Shown: piece after piece, positions 37,467-45,316 of the stretch | Numbering within the stretch: the first letter of the stretch is position 1 | Layout: every line of letters begins with the position of its first letter | Assembly (NCBI RefSeq): GCF_030295975.1 | Contig: NZ_AP027364.1 | Coordinates: forward strand, 1,116,001-1,180,000 | Origin: Thalassotalea atypica | Lineage (GTDB): Bacteria > Pseudomonadota > Gammaproteobacteria > Enterobacterales > Alteromonadaceae | DNA: 64,000 nt | Reading direction: 5' to 3' | Program-made: the position numbers and the translations under genes | Notes under the pieces: model-generated | The model's database searches: none | What the model saw: the letters and a program-made list of their open reading frames with translations, nothing else | Told to the model about the DNA's origin: nothing

Positions 37467-38210
37467 ATGCGATTAATCTATTTTATCTACTTTTACTGCG
37501 TTGCTCACCTAGGATGCTTCGCTGCAGACGGTAACAAAATCCTGCTTTATACGGAGCAGTTCCCTCCTTATAACTATACTGTGGACGGTACACACAGAGG
37601 CATAAACCTAGAGTTAATAGAGCTGATGTGCCAACGCGTCAAGCTTCAATGTCGTTACGAATTTTTACCATGGGGTAGAGCGTTACAAGCAGCTCAGTTA
37701 AACGTAAATGCGGGGATATTTTCCACATCAAGGTATGCTGAGCGGGAGTCACTGTTTCATTGGGTTGGTCCTCTAGTGGCCTCTGAAAGCTATTTTTATC
37801 GCTTAAAATCAAGGCAAGATATCACAATCGCTGACTCAAAAGACTTATTAAAATACACAGTCGCAGCACCAAGAAACGATGTTTATGTTGATCTACTGAT
37901 GGCAATAGGGTTTACCAAAGGAAAAAATCTACTGTTGATGTCTAAAAAGTACGGTGATGTAGAGCATTTTTTCTCGGAAAAAGTTGATTTATTTATCGCG
38001 AGCCCACTGACATTGTCCTACCATACGGGAAATAAACCGCACTTAGTTGAATCTATTTGGCCCCTAGAAATAACTCGCTTGCACGGTAATTATTTGGCGT
38101 TTAACAAAGGGATTGATGCAACTATTGTTAAGCAATTTAGTGCAGCATTACAGGCATTAAACGCAGAGGGAGTGCCGGACAAACTCATTAAAAAATACTC
38201 AAACAAATAG
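37467..38210 (+). CDS. periplasmic solute-binding protein (SBP_bac_3-like), orphan
   Basis: The start is either ATG 37467 or the in-frame GTG 37461; both give a signal peptide ending GCFAADG. About 245 residues make a family 3 binding fold: LLYTEQFPPYNY, GINLELIELMCQRV, FLPWGRALQAAQLNVNAGIFST, TVAAPRND and a C-terminal helix ending LIKKYSNK. No permease is near. It diverges from bfd, and a Fur-like site lies in the shared region. The ligand is unknown. Confidence 0.8.
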   Translation: MRLIYFIYFYCVAHLGCFAADGNKILLYTEQFPPYNYTVDGTHRGINLELIELMCQRVKLQCRYEFLPWGRALQAAQLNVNAGIFSTSRYAERESLFHWVGPLVASESYFYRLKSRQDITIADSKDLLKYTVAAPRNDVYVDLLMAIGFTKGKNLLLMSKKYGDVEHFFSEKVDLFIASPLTLSYHTGNKPHLVESIWPLEITRLHGNYLAFNKGIDATIVKQFSAALQALNAEGVPDKLIKKYSNK

Positions 38211-38244
38211 AAATGTTTTTGTCGCATTAGCAATAATGAGTTGA

Positions 38245-38646
38245 TCAAATACCGTTGAGTTTTTTACCTAAGAGATCGAGCATTGAAGCATTAAGAGCGT
38301 TTATTTGGCCTTGTAGCATTCTACGTTCACGCTTAGCATCTTCGGAGTTATCGTGCTGTATATTATTTAATTCCTGTTTAAGCTTTTCTAGTTGCTTTTT
38401 GATGTTTTCAATGGCTTGATCATTGACCGAGCTTTCCACACTTTGTGTATTAGTGTTTTGAGATTTTTCTTGCTGAAAAAGTGCCAACGCCTGGCTCGAA
38501 ATGGAGACTTTATCTTCTTTGACATGAGTTTTAATATCAGACAACTGCTTGTCTACATATTGCATATGGGGTAACGACTCAGCATTCTTTTTATAAGAGG
38601 GTTGTGTGCTTCCAATATTTAATGCTGAGGACGAAGTTATATCCAT
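38245..38646 (-). CDS. small coiled-coil protein of unknown function
   Basis: This 133-residue hydrophilic protein has no signal peptide. The first half is Ser/Gln/Asn-rich and contains the phrase EDKVSISSQALALFQQ, which is reminiscent of flagellar or hook-associated adaptor proteins. The second half (about 75-125) is a predicted coiled coil rich in Lys, Gln and Glu (IKKQLEKLKQELNNIQ). I do not recognise the family. It is a single gene between the solute-binding protein and a dehydrogenase. Confidence 0.65.
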   Translation of the reverse strand: MDITSSSALNIGSTQPSYKKNAESLPHMQYVDKQLSDIKTHVKEDKVSISSQALALFQQEKSQNTNTQSVESSVNDQAIENIKKQLEKLKQELNNIQHDNSEDAKRERRMLQGQINALNASMLDLLGKKLNGI

Positions 38647-38735
38647 TTTCTGCTCAACTTTTCACGCCTTTGTTTTTGCCTTATCAATACATCGGCCTGT
38701 GTGTGAAAAAGTTGAGGAATATTTGTTGAATATGA

Positions 38736-39485
38736 TCAGCTCATTTTCTTGAGCATACTGGTAGGTGAAATTCTTAATAGCCAATGTAACCAAGCCCACG
38801 GCCAAGCGGGAATAAAACTATTCGCCTTTTCTTGCTCAATTGCTTTAACAAGGGCTTTACAGCCGGTTTCTGTATCAACAATAAACGGTACTTTTTCGAC
38901 CTTTTCATTGATCTCACTGCGGATAAATCCAGGATGAATACAGCTGACTTTAATCGGTGTATTCATCACGTCAATTCTAATCCCTTCGGTTAGCGACGTG
39001 ATGGCTGCTTTTGTTGCAGCATAAACGGTTAATGCACGCCTGAAGCCTCTTACAGCGCTAATCGATGATATAGTGACTAGGTGACCAGAATTTTGTTCTC
39101 GAAATATTTCCATAGCCGCTTCTGCTTGAGCGATCGCTGAAACAAAATTAGTGATGGCTGTTTGTTTATTTGCGTGAAAGTATCCTGTGCCAATTGAAGC
39201 CCCTTTGCCCATTCCTGCATTGACGATTATTCTATCAATAGATGAAAGTTCTTCTTTAAATGCTTTAAAGACCTCGAAAACTTGGTCGTGCTCATTCACA
39301 TCGAGCGTTTTAACAATCACTCGTATGTTAGGATTTATTGATTCAAGTTCCCGTTTTAACTCTAACAGTCTGTCTTCACGGCGAGCGCATAAAGCTAGGT
39401 TTCTCCCTCTTTTGGCAAACTCAATGGCCATACCTTTGCCTAGACCGGAACTAGCACCAGTAATTAAAATGTTTTCTCTGATCAT
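38736..39485 (-). CDS. short-chain dehydrogenase/reductase
   Basis: This 249-residue Rossmann-fold protein has TGASSGLGKGMA (residues about 7-18), the NADP-favouring ALCARREDRL loop and NAGMGKGA. The catalytic Ser lies in TISSISAVRG and the YxxxK in VYAATKAAIT. The C-terminus ends in a hydrophobic Trp-rich helix (PAWPWAWLHWLLR), as in membrane-associated members such as YqjQ/DltE-like proteins. The substrate is unknown. It is separate in sequence from the dehydrogenase at 27.9 kb. Confidence 0.92.
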   Translation of the reverse strand: MIRENILITGASSGLGKGMAIEFAKRGRNLALCARREDRLLELKRELESINPNIRVIVKTLDVNEHDQVFEVFKAFKEELSSIDRIIVNAGMGKGASIGTGYFHANKQTAITNFVSAIAQAEAAMEIFREQNSGHLVTISSISAVRGFRRALTVYAATKAAITSLTEGIRIDVMNTPIKVSCIHPGFIRSEINEKVEKVPFIVDTETGCKALVKAIEQEKANSFIPAWPWAWLHWLLRISPTSMLKKMS

Positions 39486-39547
39486 GTACTGCCTATTTTA
39501 TTATTGTTGTCTATTTGTTTGATGAAACGCTATTGCGCTTAACAACT

Positions 39548-39862
39548 TTAAGTAAATGTTGCCTCAAATATCACGCTTTCTTCTGATTTCCCAACAGGCA
39601 CCAAGAATATGGCCATTGTGCCCAATTCTTGGTGTGATAGATGATACGTATCTTGTTGGATTGGAAATTCTAGCGGTGCATGAAAAACCAAAATGAAAGG
39701 AGCTTTTTTTGCGCGACTATCGTCTTGTTTATTGAGAGCAACGACTTCCGTCAACTCAATTTCACCTTCTATGGGCGCTAAACATCTAAACGGTTGATTC
39801 ACTATATTTGAAAAGTCTGTCATCTGTATATCGCTTAAATCGACTAAATCCATTTTTGACAT
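39548..39862 (-). CDS. DUF6916-like protein (cytosolic form)
   Basis: This 104-residue beta-rich protein has no signal peptide. Its core reads IELTEVVAL, PFILVFHAPLEF, QDTYHLSHQELGTMAIFLVPVG and FEATF. That pattern matches the DUF6916 family, small proteins often encoded beside phage-tail-collar (MdpB-like) proteins, and it aligns along its length with the Tat-exported protein at 41077. It diverges from the arginine methyltransferase gene with 114 nt between starts, and it marks the left edge of the collar-protein cluster. Function is unknown; family assignment is from memory of the motif. Confidence 0.7.
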   Translation of the reverse strand: MSKMDLVDLSDIQMTDFSNIVNQPFRCLAPIEGEIELTEVVALNKQDDSRAKKAPFILVFHAPLEFPIQQDTYHLSHQELGTMAIFLVPVGKSEESVIFEATFT

Positions 39863-39976
39863 TGACGTATACCTTTTGTTTTTTCGTACTATTATTTGTA
39901 ACTGACAGCAAGGGTTTTAGCAAGTTAGCAATTTTTTATAAATGTATAAAATGAATAATAAAAATTAAGGAAGCTC

Positions 39977-40885
39977 ATGACAAATAAATCAATATACACG
40001 CATACAAATCACCCTGCATTTTTATATCAAGAGATGCTGTCTGATCAATATCGGATGCAATGTTATCGAAGAGCGATCAATGAGGTTGTCGAGCAAGGCG
40101 ATGTCGTTGTTGATTTAGGTACAGGAACAGGTGTTTTAGCCATCATGGCCGTTCAAGCAGGGGCTTCTCACGTTTATGCTGTTGAGGTGCGTCCACAAAT
40201 AATACCAATTACACGGCAAATTATTGCTGACAATGGCATGTCAGAGCAGATCACAGTGATTGAAGGTGACGCTAGAAATATTACCCTCACAGAGTCCGTC
40301 GATGTGATTATTAATGAGCTTATTGGGGATTTTGGCACAGATGAAAATATTGCCGAGTGCGTCAACGCTGTTGCCGAAAGATACTTAAAGCCTTCAGGGA
40401 CAATATTACCTCGTACACTCAAAACCTACCTTGTGCCGGTTCAATATCAAAACGAGTATCAAGGAATCTGGCGGGAAAACTTTCAAGGTATTGACCTGAA
40501 AAGTGTAGCAAAGCTTGATTGCGTAGAAGAGGCGCAAATGCGGATTTTGTCCCACCAGCCGACTGAACTTGCTACTCCACAGTTAATTGAGAACATTGAT
40601 TTTAGTAAAGATAAAAAGCCGAGATTGTTGGCTCATGACATTGAGTTTCATGTACATACTGCTGGAGCTTTGCACGGGTTCATGGGGTATTTCGAAAGTG
40701 AATTAACTCACAACGTCAGTATTAATAATTATCCGGGATACAAAGGATGTCATTGGCAAACATGGCATTGGCCGGTTTACCCGACACTGAATGTTGAAAA
40801 AAGTGCATCAATTAACGGGATGCTGGCAACGCCGGAAAATATGATAGCACAGGGGTGGAACTTAACCTGGTCTCATAAAGCGTGA
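39977..40885 (+). CDS. PRMT-type protein arginine methyltransferase
   Basis: This 302-residue SAM-dependent enzyme has the full PRMT core. The N-terminal helix QEMLSDQYRMQCYRRAI is present, and the SAM loop VVDLGTGTGVLAI is at 45-55. The acidic end of beta2 is VYAVE, and the double-E hairpin Glu114-x8-Glu123 lies in NELIGDFGTDEN. A barrel segment GFMGYFESEL and a THW-like loop at His259-Trp260 (CHWQTWHWPV) follow. PRMTs methylate arginine side chains and are rare in bacteria. It lacks the dimerisation detail needed to call a subtype, although the double-E loop resembles PRMT5. The protein substrate is unknown; the neighbouring exported collar and DUF6916 proteins are candidates. Confidence 0.88.
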   Translation: MTNKSIYTHTNHPAFLYQEMLSDQYRMQCYRRAINEVVEQGDVVVDLGTGTGVLAIMAVQAGASHVYAVEVRPQIIPITRQIIADNGMSEQITVIEGDARNITLTESVDVIINELIGDFGTDENIAECVNAVAERYLKPSGTILPRTLKTYLVPVQYQNEYQGIWRENFQGIDLKSVAKLDCVEEAQMRILSHQPTELATPQLIENIDFSKDKKPRLLAHDIEFHVHTAGALHGFMGYFESELTHNVSINNYPGYKGCHWQTWHWPVYPTLNVEKSASINGMLATPENMIAQGWNLTWSHKA

Positions 40886-41076
40886 CATGTATCTAGTTAA
40901 AAGAGCTCAAAAAATGTCCGAATTATTTACAGTTCTGGTGAAGTCTAAATATGCAATGACGCAATGGCCAAGGCTAACCTACTGTTAATTGGATGTAATT
41001 ATTAATAATTACTCATTGGTGTGTTTTGTGCATTATTTGAACAATTCTTAAGGGCTTATTTCTTACGGGAGATTCT

Positions 41077-41481
41077 ATGTTGCAACGTCGGCAATTTATT
41101 TTAGGCACCGCCACGTTATTTGGTGCTACTTTATTAGTCCCTTCAATTTCGCTCAAAGTACTTGCTGAAACAGGCAGTGAAATTTCCTCTGGGGAAGACA
41201 AATTTTCGCACTTAATGAAAAAATGGATCGCACTGTATGACAGCAATGGTGGTTATCTCGCAGAAATTAAACTGGTAAAAGTGTTTGAAGAAAGCTCTGA
41301 TGATGCTGTGGAGCAGTTTTCACTGCGCTGGGAAACCAGAGAAGAGTCATCATTAGAAGCGGGTATATACGTACTTGAAGATTTTTCAAGTACACCTATG
41401 CTTATTTATTTAGAGCCTTCGTATAGTAAAAAAAGGAATGGGCGGTTCTTTCGTGCATCGTTTAGTTTACTTAAAAATTAG
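41077..41481 (+). CDS. Tat-exported DUF6916-like protein
   Basis: This 134-residue protein has a twin-arginine signal (RRQFILG, then a hydrophobic span to about residue 30). The mature part has the DUF6916 pattern: YLAEIKLVKVF, EQFSLRWETRE, EAGIYVLED, PMLIYLEPS and FFRASFSL. It aligns with the 104-residue protein at 39548 and is probably its exported counterpart. Tat export of such a small domain implies folding before transport. It lies 191 nt after the methyltransferase and upstream of three collar-protein genes. Confidence 0.75.
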   Translation: MLQRRQFILGTATLFGATLLVPSISLKVLAETGSEISSGEDKFSHLMKKWIALYDSNGGYLAEIKLVKVFEESSDDAVEQFSLRWETREESSLEAGIYVLEDFSSTPMLIYLEPSYSKKRNGRFFRASFSLLKN

Positions 41482-41689
41482 CAGAACCAGAATCCAGGGC
41501 TATATTTTGTTGTAGGGTATTATCCTTTTGGTTTAACGAAACGTTGTTCGAGCCAATAAACACAATCATGGCGATTTAAGTTTTACGCATACAACTGAGT
41601 GGTTTAACTGCCACTTTTATGAATATATTTAGAGCTAGGGTCGGCTAGTAGTATGTGCTCTAAACAAGATGACAAAAAGGAGTCATATC

Positions 41690-42202
41690 ATGTCTGAGCC
41701 GTTTCTGGCAGAGGTAAAGATCGTCGGATTTAACTTCTCACCGAGAGGTTGGGCTTTATGCGACGGACAAATACTACCTATCAATCAAAATCAATCACTC
41801 TATTCTCTACTTGGCACAGCGTATGGCGGTGATGGGCGAACTTCGTTTGCTTTGCCGGATATGCGAGGAAGAACGCCCATGCACGTAGGTGACGGTATAT
41901 CGCAAGGTGAGCGTTCAGGAGATGAAAACCATATTTTACAAGAATCCGAAATTCCTGCCCATACACATCAAGCAAGAGCTTCATCCGCTACGGCAAGTTC
42001 ATCATCGGGAACGGGGAACTTACTAGGTGTAGGAGCTGGCGGAAGGAGGCCATTAACGCCTTACGGTAGCTTAACGCAAACAGCGGCACTAACAGGAAAT
42101 CAGGTATCAACCACTGGAGGTCAAGGGCACAATAATATGCAGCCGTATCTCGCGTTAAACTTTGTTATTGCTCTTCAGGGCTTGTTCCCATCACGTAACT
42201 AA
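41690..42202 (+). CDS. phage tail collar domain protein (MdpB-like), copy 1
   Basis: This 170-residue protein starts at ATG 41690 (MSEPFLAEVKI), with AAAAGGAG 8 nt upstream. Residues about 15-70 form the tail-collar domain: FSPRGWALCDGQ, LLGTAYGGDGRTSFALPDMRGRTP. A His-containing middle (PAHTHQARA), a Ser/Gly-rich stretch and the closing block NNMQPYLALNFVIALQGLFPSR follow. It has no signal peptide. Proteins of this kind are called microcystin-dependent protein B-like; their role is unknown. It is the first of three tandem paralogues. Confidence 0.92.
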   Translation: MSEPFLAEVKIVGFNFSPRGWALCDGQILPINQNQSLYSLLGTAYGGDGRTSFALPDMRGRTPMHVGDGISQGERSGDENHILQESEIPAHTHQARASSATASSSSGTGNLLGVGAGGRRPLTPYGSLTQTAALTGNQVSTTGGQGHNNMQPYLALNFVIALQGLFPSRN

Positions 42203-42220
42203 CTCAAGGAGGAAATGATT

Positions 42221-42736
42221 ATGTCAGAACCATTTGTGGGTGAAATTAGAATGTTTGCTGGAAACTTTGCTCCTCGAAGTTGGAGTTTTTGTGACGGGCA
42301 GCTATTGGCAGTATCTCAAAACGATGCCTTATTTAGTTTATTTGGCACCATATATGGCGGTGATGGTAGAACCACGTTTGGCCTACCGGATTTACGAGGT
42401 CGGATACCTATTCATGCTGGGAGTGGACCAGGGTTATCAACACGAAGACTGGGCGCTAAAGCAGGGTCGGAAAATGTGTCGTTAGACAGCAATACCGTGG
42501 GGGCACATAGTCATGGCTTTTTAGCCTCGACTTCAGCAGCTGGTGATGGTAGCCCTGCTGGCAACACGACAGCAACACCATCAGGTGCAAATATATACGG
42601 TACAGGCGCTGCAGTAGCAATGAGTGGCAACAGTGTTGCTGCTACAGGCACAGGCAATCCACACACAAACCTCATGCCAACGCTTTGTGTACATTTTATT
42701 GTCGCGCTTTTCGGCGTTTATCCATCAAGGCATTGA
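42221..42736 (+). CDS. phage tail collar domain protein (MdpB-like), copy 2
   Basis: This 171-residue paralogue starts at ATG 42221 with a near-perfect AAGGAGG 8 nt upstream. An ATG at 42215 is too close to that site. It begins MSEPFVGEIRMFAGNFAPRS and keeps WSFCDGQLL, SLFGTIYGGDGRTTFGLPDLRGR and IPIHAGSGPGL, then a Gly/Ala/Thr-rich hinge and the C-terminal NLMPTLCVHFIVALFGVYPSR. The closing block deviates from the NNMQP form of the other copies. It lies 18 nt after copy 1 and 10 nt before copy 3. Confidence 0.92.
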   Translation: MSEPFVGEIRMFAGNFAPRSWSFCDGQLLAVSQNDALFSLFGTIYGGDGRTTFGLPDLRGRIPIHAGSGPGLSTRRLGAKAGSENVSLDSNTVGAHSHGFLASTSAAGDGSPAGNTTATPSGANIYGTGAAVAMSGNSVAATGTGNPHTNLMPTLCVHFIVALFGVYPSRH

Positions 42737-42746
42737 GGAGAACAAC

Positions 42747-43256
42747 ATGTCAGAACCTTTTATAGCTGAAATCAGGATATTTGCCGGAAATTTTGCACCA
42801 AGAAGTTGGGCATTTTGTGATGGGCAATTATTGCCTGTGGCACAAAATACGGCGTTATTTTCATTGATAGGTACAACATATGGTGGTGACGGTAGGACAA
42901 CTACGGCATTACCCAATTTGCAAGGCAGGGCACCAATGCACCCAGGTCGAGGGCCCGGTTTAACTGCTAGGCGTCTTGGCGAAAGAATTGGTACTAACGA
43001 TGTTACATTGACTACCAATCAACTGCCGCCCCACAGTCATACCTTGAATTCGTTCCCAACGGCAAGTGCGACTTCCCCCTCTGCTGCTGTTGGTATTGGA
43101 GCCGCACCAATGTATGCCAGTGATACTGATGTTACTAATATGGCCGTAGGCACTCTGGAAAATGCCGGCGGAAATCAGCCGCACAACAATATGCAGCCAT
43201 TTTTAGGGATGTATTTCATTATCGCTTTACAGGGGCTTTATCCATCAAGGAGTTAA
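42747..43256 (+). CDS. phage tail collar domain protein (MdpB-like), copy 3
   Basis: This 169-residue paralogue starts at ATG 42747 after GAGGAGAAC. It has WAFCDGQLLPVAQN, SLIGTTYGGDGRTTTALPNLQGRAP, then GRGPGLTARRLGER, LPPHSHTLN and the ending NNMQPFLGMYFIIALQGLYPSR. It is more like copy 2 in the first half and like copy 1 in the closing block, suggesting divergence after duplication with some exchange. A GNAT gene follows after 22 nt. Confidence 0.92.
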   Translation: MSEPFIAEIRIFAGNFAPRSWAFCDGQLLPVAQNTALFSLIGTTYGGDGRTTTALPNLQGRAPMHPGRGPGLTARRLGERIGTNDVTLTTNQLPPHSHTLNSFPTASATSPSAAVGIGAAPMYASDTDVTNMAVGTLENAGGNQPHNNMQPFLGMYFIIALQGLYPSRS

Positions 43257-43278
43257 GTTGTTTTATGGAGTGCGCACA

Positions 43279-43800
43279 ATGAATAGCGAGCCTTTACGGG
43301 TTGAAGTGGGGCAATTAAATGCCCCATTGGCAGGAGCGATATCACTTCGAATGTCGAATGAAAGTGACATGGCGTTCTTGTTGTCGGTTTATGCGGATTC
43401 TCGCTCGGAGGAAATGCTTAAAATAGGGCATTGGAATGATACAGAGAAAGCGGAGTTTTTACGTTTTCAATTTTATGCGCAGGATGAGCATTATAAAAAG
43501 CATTACCCAAAGGCGGAGTTTTTGATCATTAAGGTTGAAGATGAAGACATAGGACGTTTGTATGTTGAACGAACGTCAAAGGATATACGGGTGATGGATA
43601 TTGCCTTATTACAACCACATAGGCGACGTGGCATTGGGTGTAAGTTGATGACCGACTTGCTCGACGAAGCCAAGCATCATCAACAAACCGTTAGTCTGCA
43701 TGTCGAGCCGGACAATGTCGCTAAACAACTATATTTAAAGCTCGGTTTCTCGGTTGTCGAAGAAATTAGTTTTTATGAAAAAATGGAATGGTCTTATTAG
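43279..43800 (+). CDS. GNAT family N-acetyltransferase
   Basis: This protein of about 173 residues starts at ATG 43279, with GGAG 8 nt upstream. It is a single GNAT domain: ISLRMSNESDMAFLLSVYAD at the N-terminus, the acetyl-CoA motif A in ALLQPHRRRGIGCKLM, and the C-terminal VEPDNVAKQLYLKLGFSVVEE. It acetylates an unknown amine. It is co-directional with the three collar genes after a 22-nt gap, and GNAT genes are repeatedly found beside such proteins, so the collar proteins themselves are conceivable substrates. Confidence 0.9.
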   Translation: MNSEPLRVEVGQLNAPLAGAISLRMSNESDMAFLLSVYADSRSEEMLKIGHWNDTEKAEFLRFQFYAQDEHYKKHYPKAEFLIIKVEDEDIGRLYVERTSKDIRVMDIALLQPHRRRGIGCKLMTDLLDEAKHHQQTVSLHVEPDNVAKQLYLKLGFSVVEEISFYEKMEWSY

Positions 43801-43914
43801 CTTGGGTTAAACAGATCAGTTCATGCAAATAATCAGTGTGTTTTTAGGTTCAATTTAACGGTATTACATGAACCGATGATGCATATATTGAGATGATAAA
43901 AAAAGGAGAAAATT

Positions 43915-45303
43915 ATGTTCTCATGGTTAGATACATTGCCAATGGCAATAAAAGGATTGAGCAAATGGCTCAATCGGTGTCTTGTTGCCTTAATGCTGTG
44001 TGCATTATCGCTGACCAATATCGCATCAGCAGCCATTATTGATGTTATTTATGTCGGTACGTGGGATACCGTAGCCGATACACCTAATTCTACTGCTAAT
44101 GGTGGCCCCGGAATGAGCGTAGGGCAAAAATACGTCATTAAGTTCAGTTATGATGACACCTCAACAGTGACGAATAATGTTGCTGTTAAAGATTTAGGCT
44201 TTAATGATACAAATAAATCAATGAGCACCATTGATTTATCTGCTGCGGGCAACAGTTTGGATATATTTGTTCCTATGGAAGGGCTGGATGCAGGATCACC
44301 GTTTATTTATCAGCAAGACCAAAGCAATCATTTTGATTTTGGCGATAATTCTCCTGTACCTACGCTAAATTTTGCCAATGGCTCTGACATTAGCGACAAA
44401 AACAATATTATTGGTCTTGAGTATGAAGGAGATTTTGCTGGGGCTGGCTTTAATTTCATTCAATTATTTAATACTGCGACAGATACTAGCGCGACATCTA
44501 TGGAGGCGAAAGCTTTTAACTGTATGGACGCAAATTGTATTGGGGGGCAAGTCGCCTCTACCAGTTCAAATAATAGTGTCTTAAACGAAGCCGTTGAACT
44601 GGTAGTAGATGCCGGCCCTGATATTGTTTACAACGCCGCGACACTGATACAAACCGCGACTGCTTCGGTTACTCAAAGCAATGATCTAGGCGCAGCCCGT
44701 TCAGACGGTGAAGACTTCGTTGGTTTTACTTGGTCTGAAACGGGTACTGTCATTGGAGATAGTATTCAAGTCGGTATTGCTGCATCGGGGTTATCCATGA
44801 CCACCAGTACAGCAACGTGGACTGCAAATGGGACTGAAGAAATGACCGGGAAATCGGATTCTGATACCACTAACGTTAGTTATGACAATGCCACCCCAAC
44901 ATTAAATGCTTCTGCAACGGTAAACGGAACTGACATTGACTTTACTTTTAATGCTGGCGATGCAGACCTAGCAGTGAATGCCCTAATTGCAGGATTTGAA
45001 AGCCTATCTTTTGCTGCGCTTATTAATGGAGCAACCAACGCTACAGCCTTCTTTGCAGATTTATTTTCATCTGGTGCTTTCTCATATTCTATGGCGGACT
45101 TAACTGCTGCGTTTGGTGGTGGAAATCATAACGTATTATTTAGCGTTACAGACAAAGCAGGATTTTTATCCGATGTTAGCTTTGATTTTGATGTAACGAC
45201 TGTCGTTAACCCTCCGACAATTCCTGAGCCTAGTGCTATAGTGTTAATGCTTGCTGGATTATTGATACTGTGGCGCAAGTATAGTAGCCGCCCGTTAATT
45301 TAA
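43915..45303 (+). CDS. secreted PEP-CTERM protein of unknown function
   Basis: This 462-residue protein has a strong AAAGGAG ribosome-binding site and a long signal peptide (hydrophobic core about 24-41, ending IASAA). The extracellular part is beta-rich, Asp/Ser/Thr/Ala-rich and low in Cys (only two, near 200). The C-terminus has the PEP-CTERM signal: IPEPSAIVLMLAGLLILW then RKY, which is recognised by exosortase for processing at the cell surface. No exosortase gene is in this window. It likely belongs to the collar-protein cluster or marks its right part. Confidence 0.88.
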   Translation: MFSWLDTLPMAIKGLSKWLNRCLVALMLCALSLTNIASAAIIDVIYVGTWDTVADTPNSTANGGPGMSVGQKYVIKFSYDDTSTVTNNVAVKDLGFNDTNKSMSTIDLSAAGNSLDIFVPMEGLDAGSPFIYQQDQSNHFDFGDNSPVPTLNFANGSDISDKNNIIGLEYEGDFAGAGFNFIQLFNTATDTSATSMEAKAFNCMDANCIGGQVASTSSNNSVLNEAVELVVDAGPDIVYNAATLIQTATASVTQSNDLGAARSDGEDFVGFTWSETGTVIGDSIQVGIAASGLSMTTSTATWTANGTEEMTGKSDSDTTNVSYDNATPTLNASATVNGTDIDFTFNAGDADLAVNALIAGFESLSFAALINGATNATAFFADLFSSGAFSYSMADLTAAFGGGNHNVLFSVTDKAGFLSDVSFDFDVTTVVNPPTIPEPSAIVLMLAGLLILWRKYSSRPLI

Positions 45304-45316
45304 TTAAGGATTATGA

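Noticed and set aside
39977-40885. Annotation as ribosomal protein L11 methyltransferase (PrmA)
   Set aside because: PrmA has an N-terminal L11-binding domain and an NPP[YF]-type loop; here there is a PRMT double-E loop and THW-like loop instead.
41690-43256. Collar-domain genes as part of a prophage or tailocin
   Set aside because: No capsid, portal, sheath, baseplate, lysis or integrase genes are near, and the flanks are unrelated chromosomal genes.
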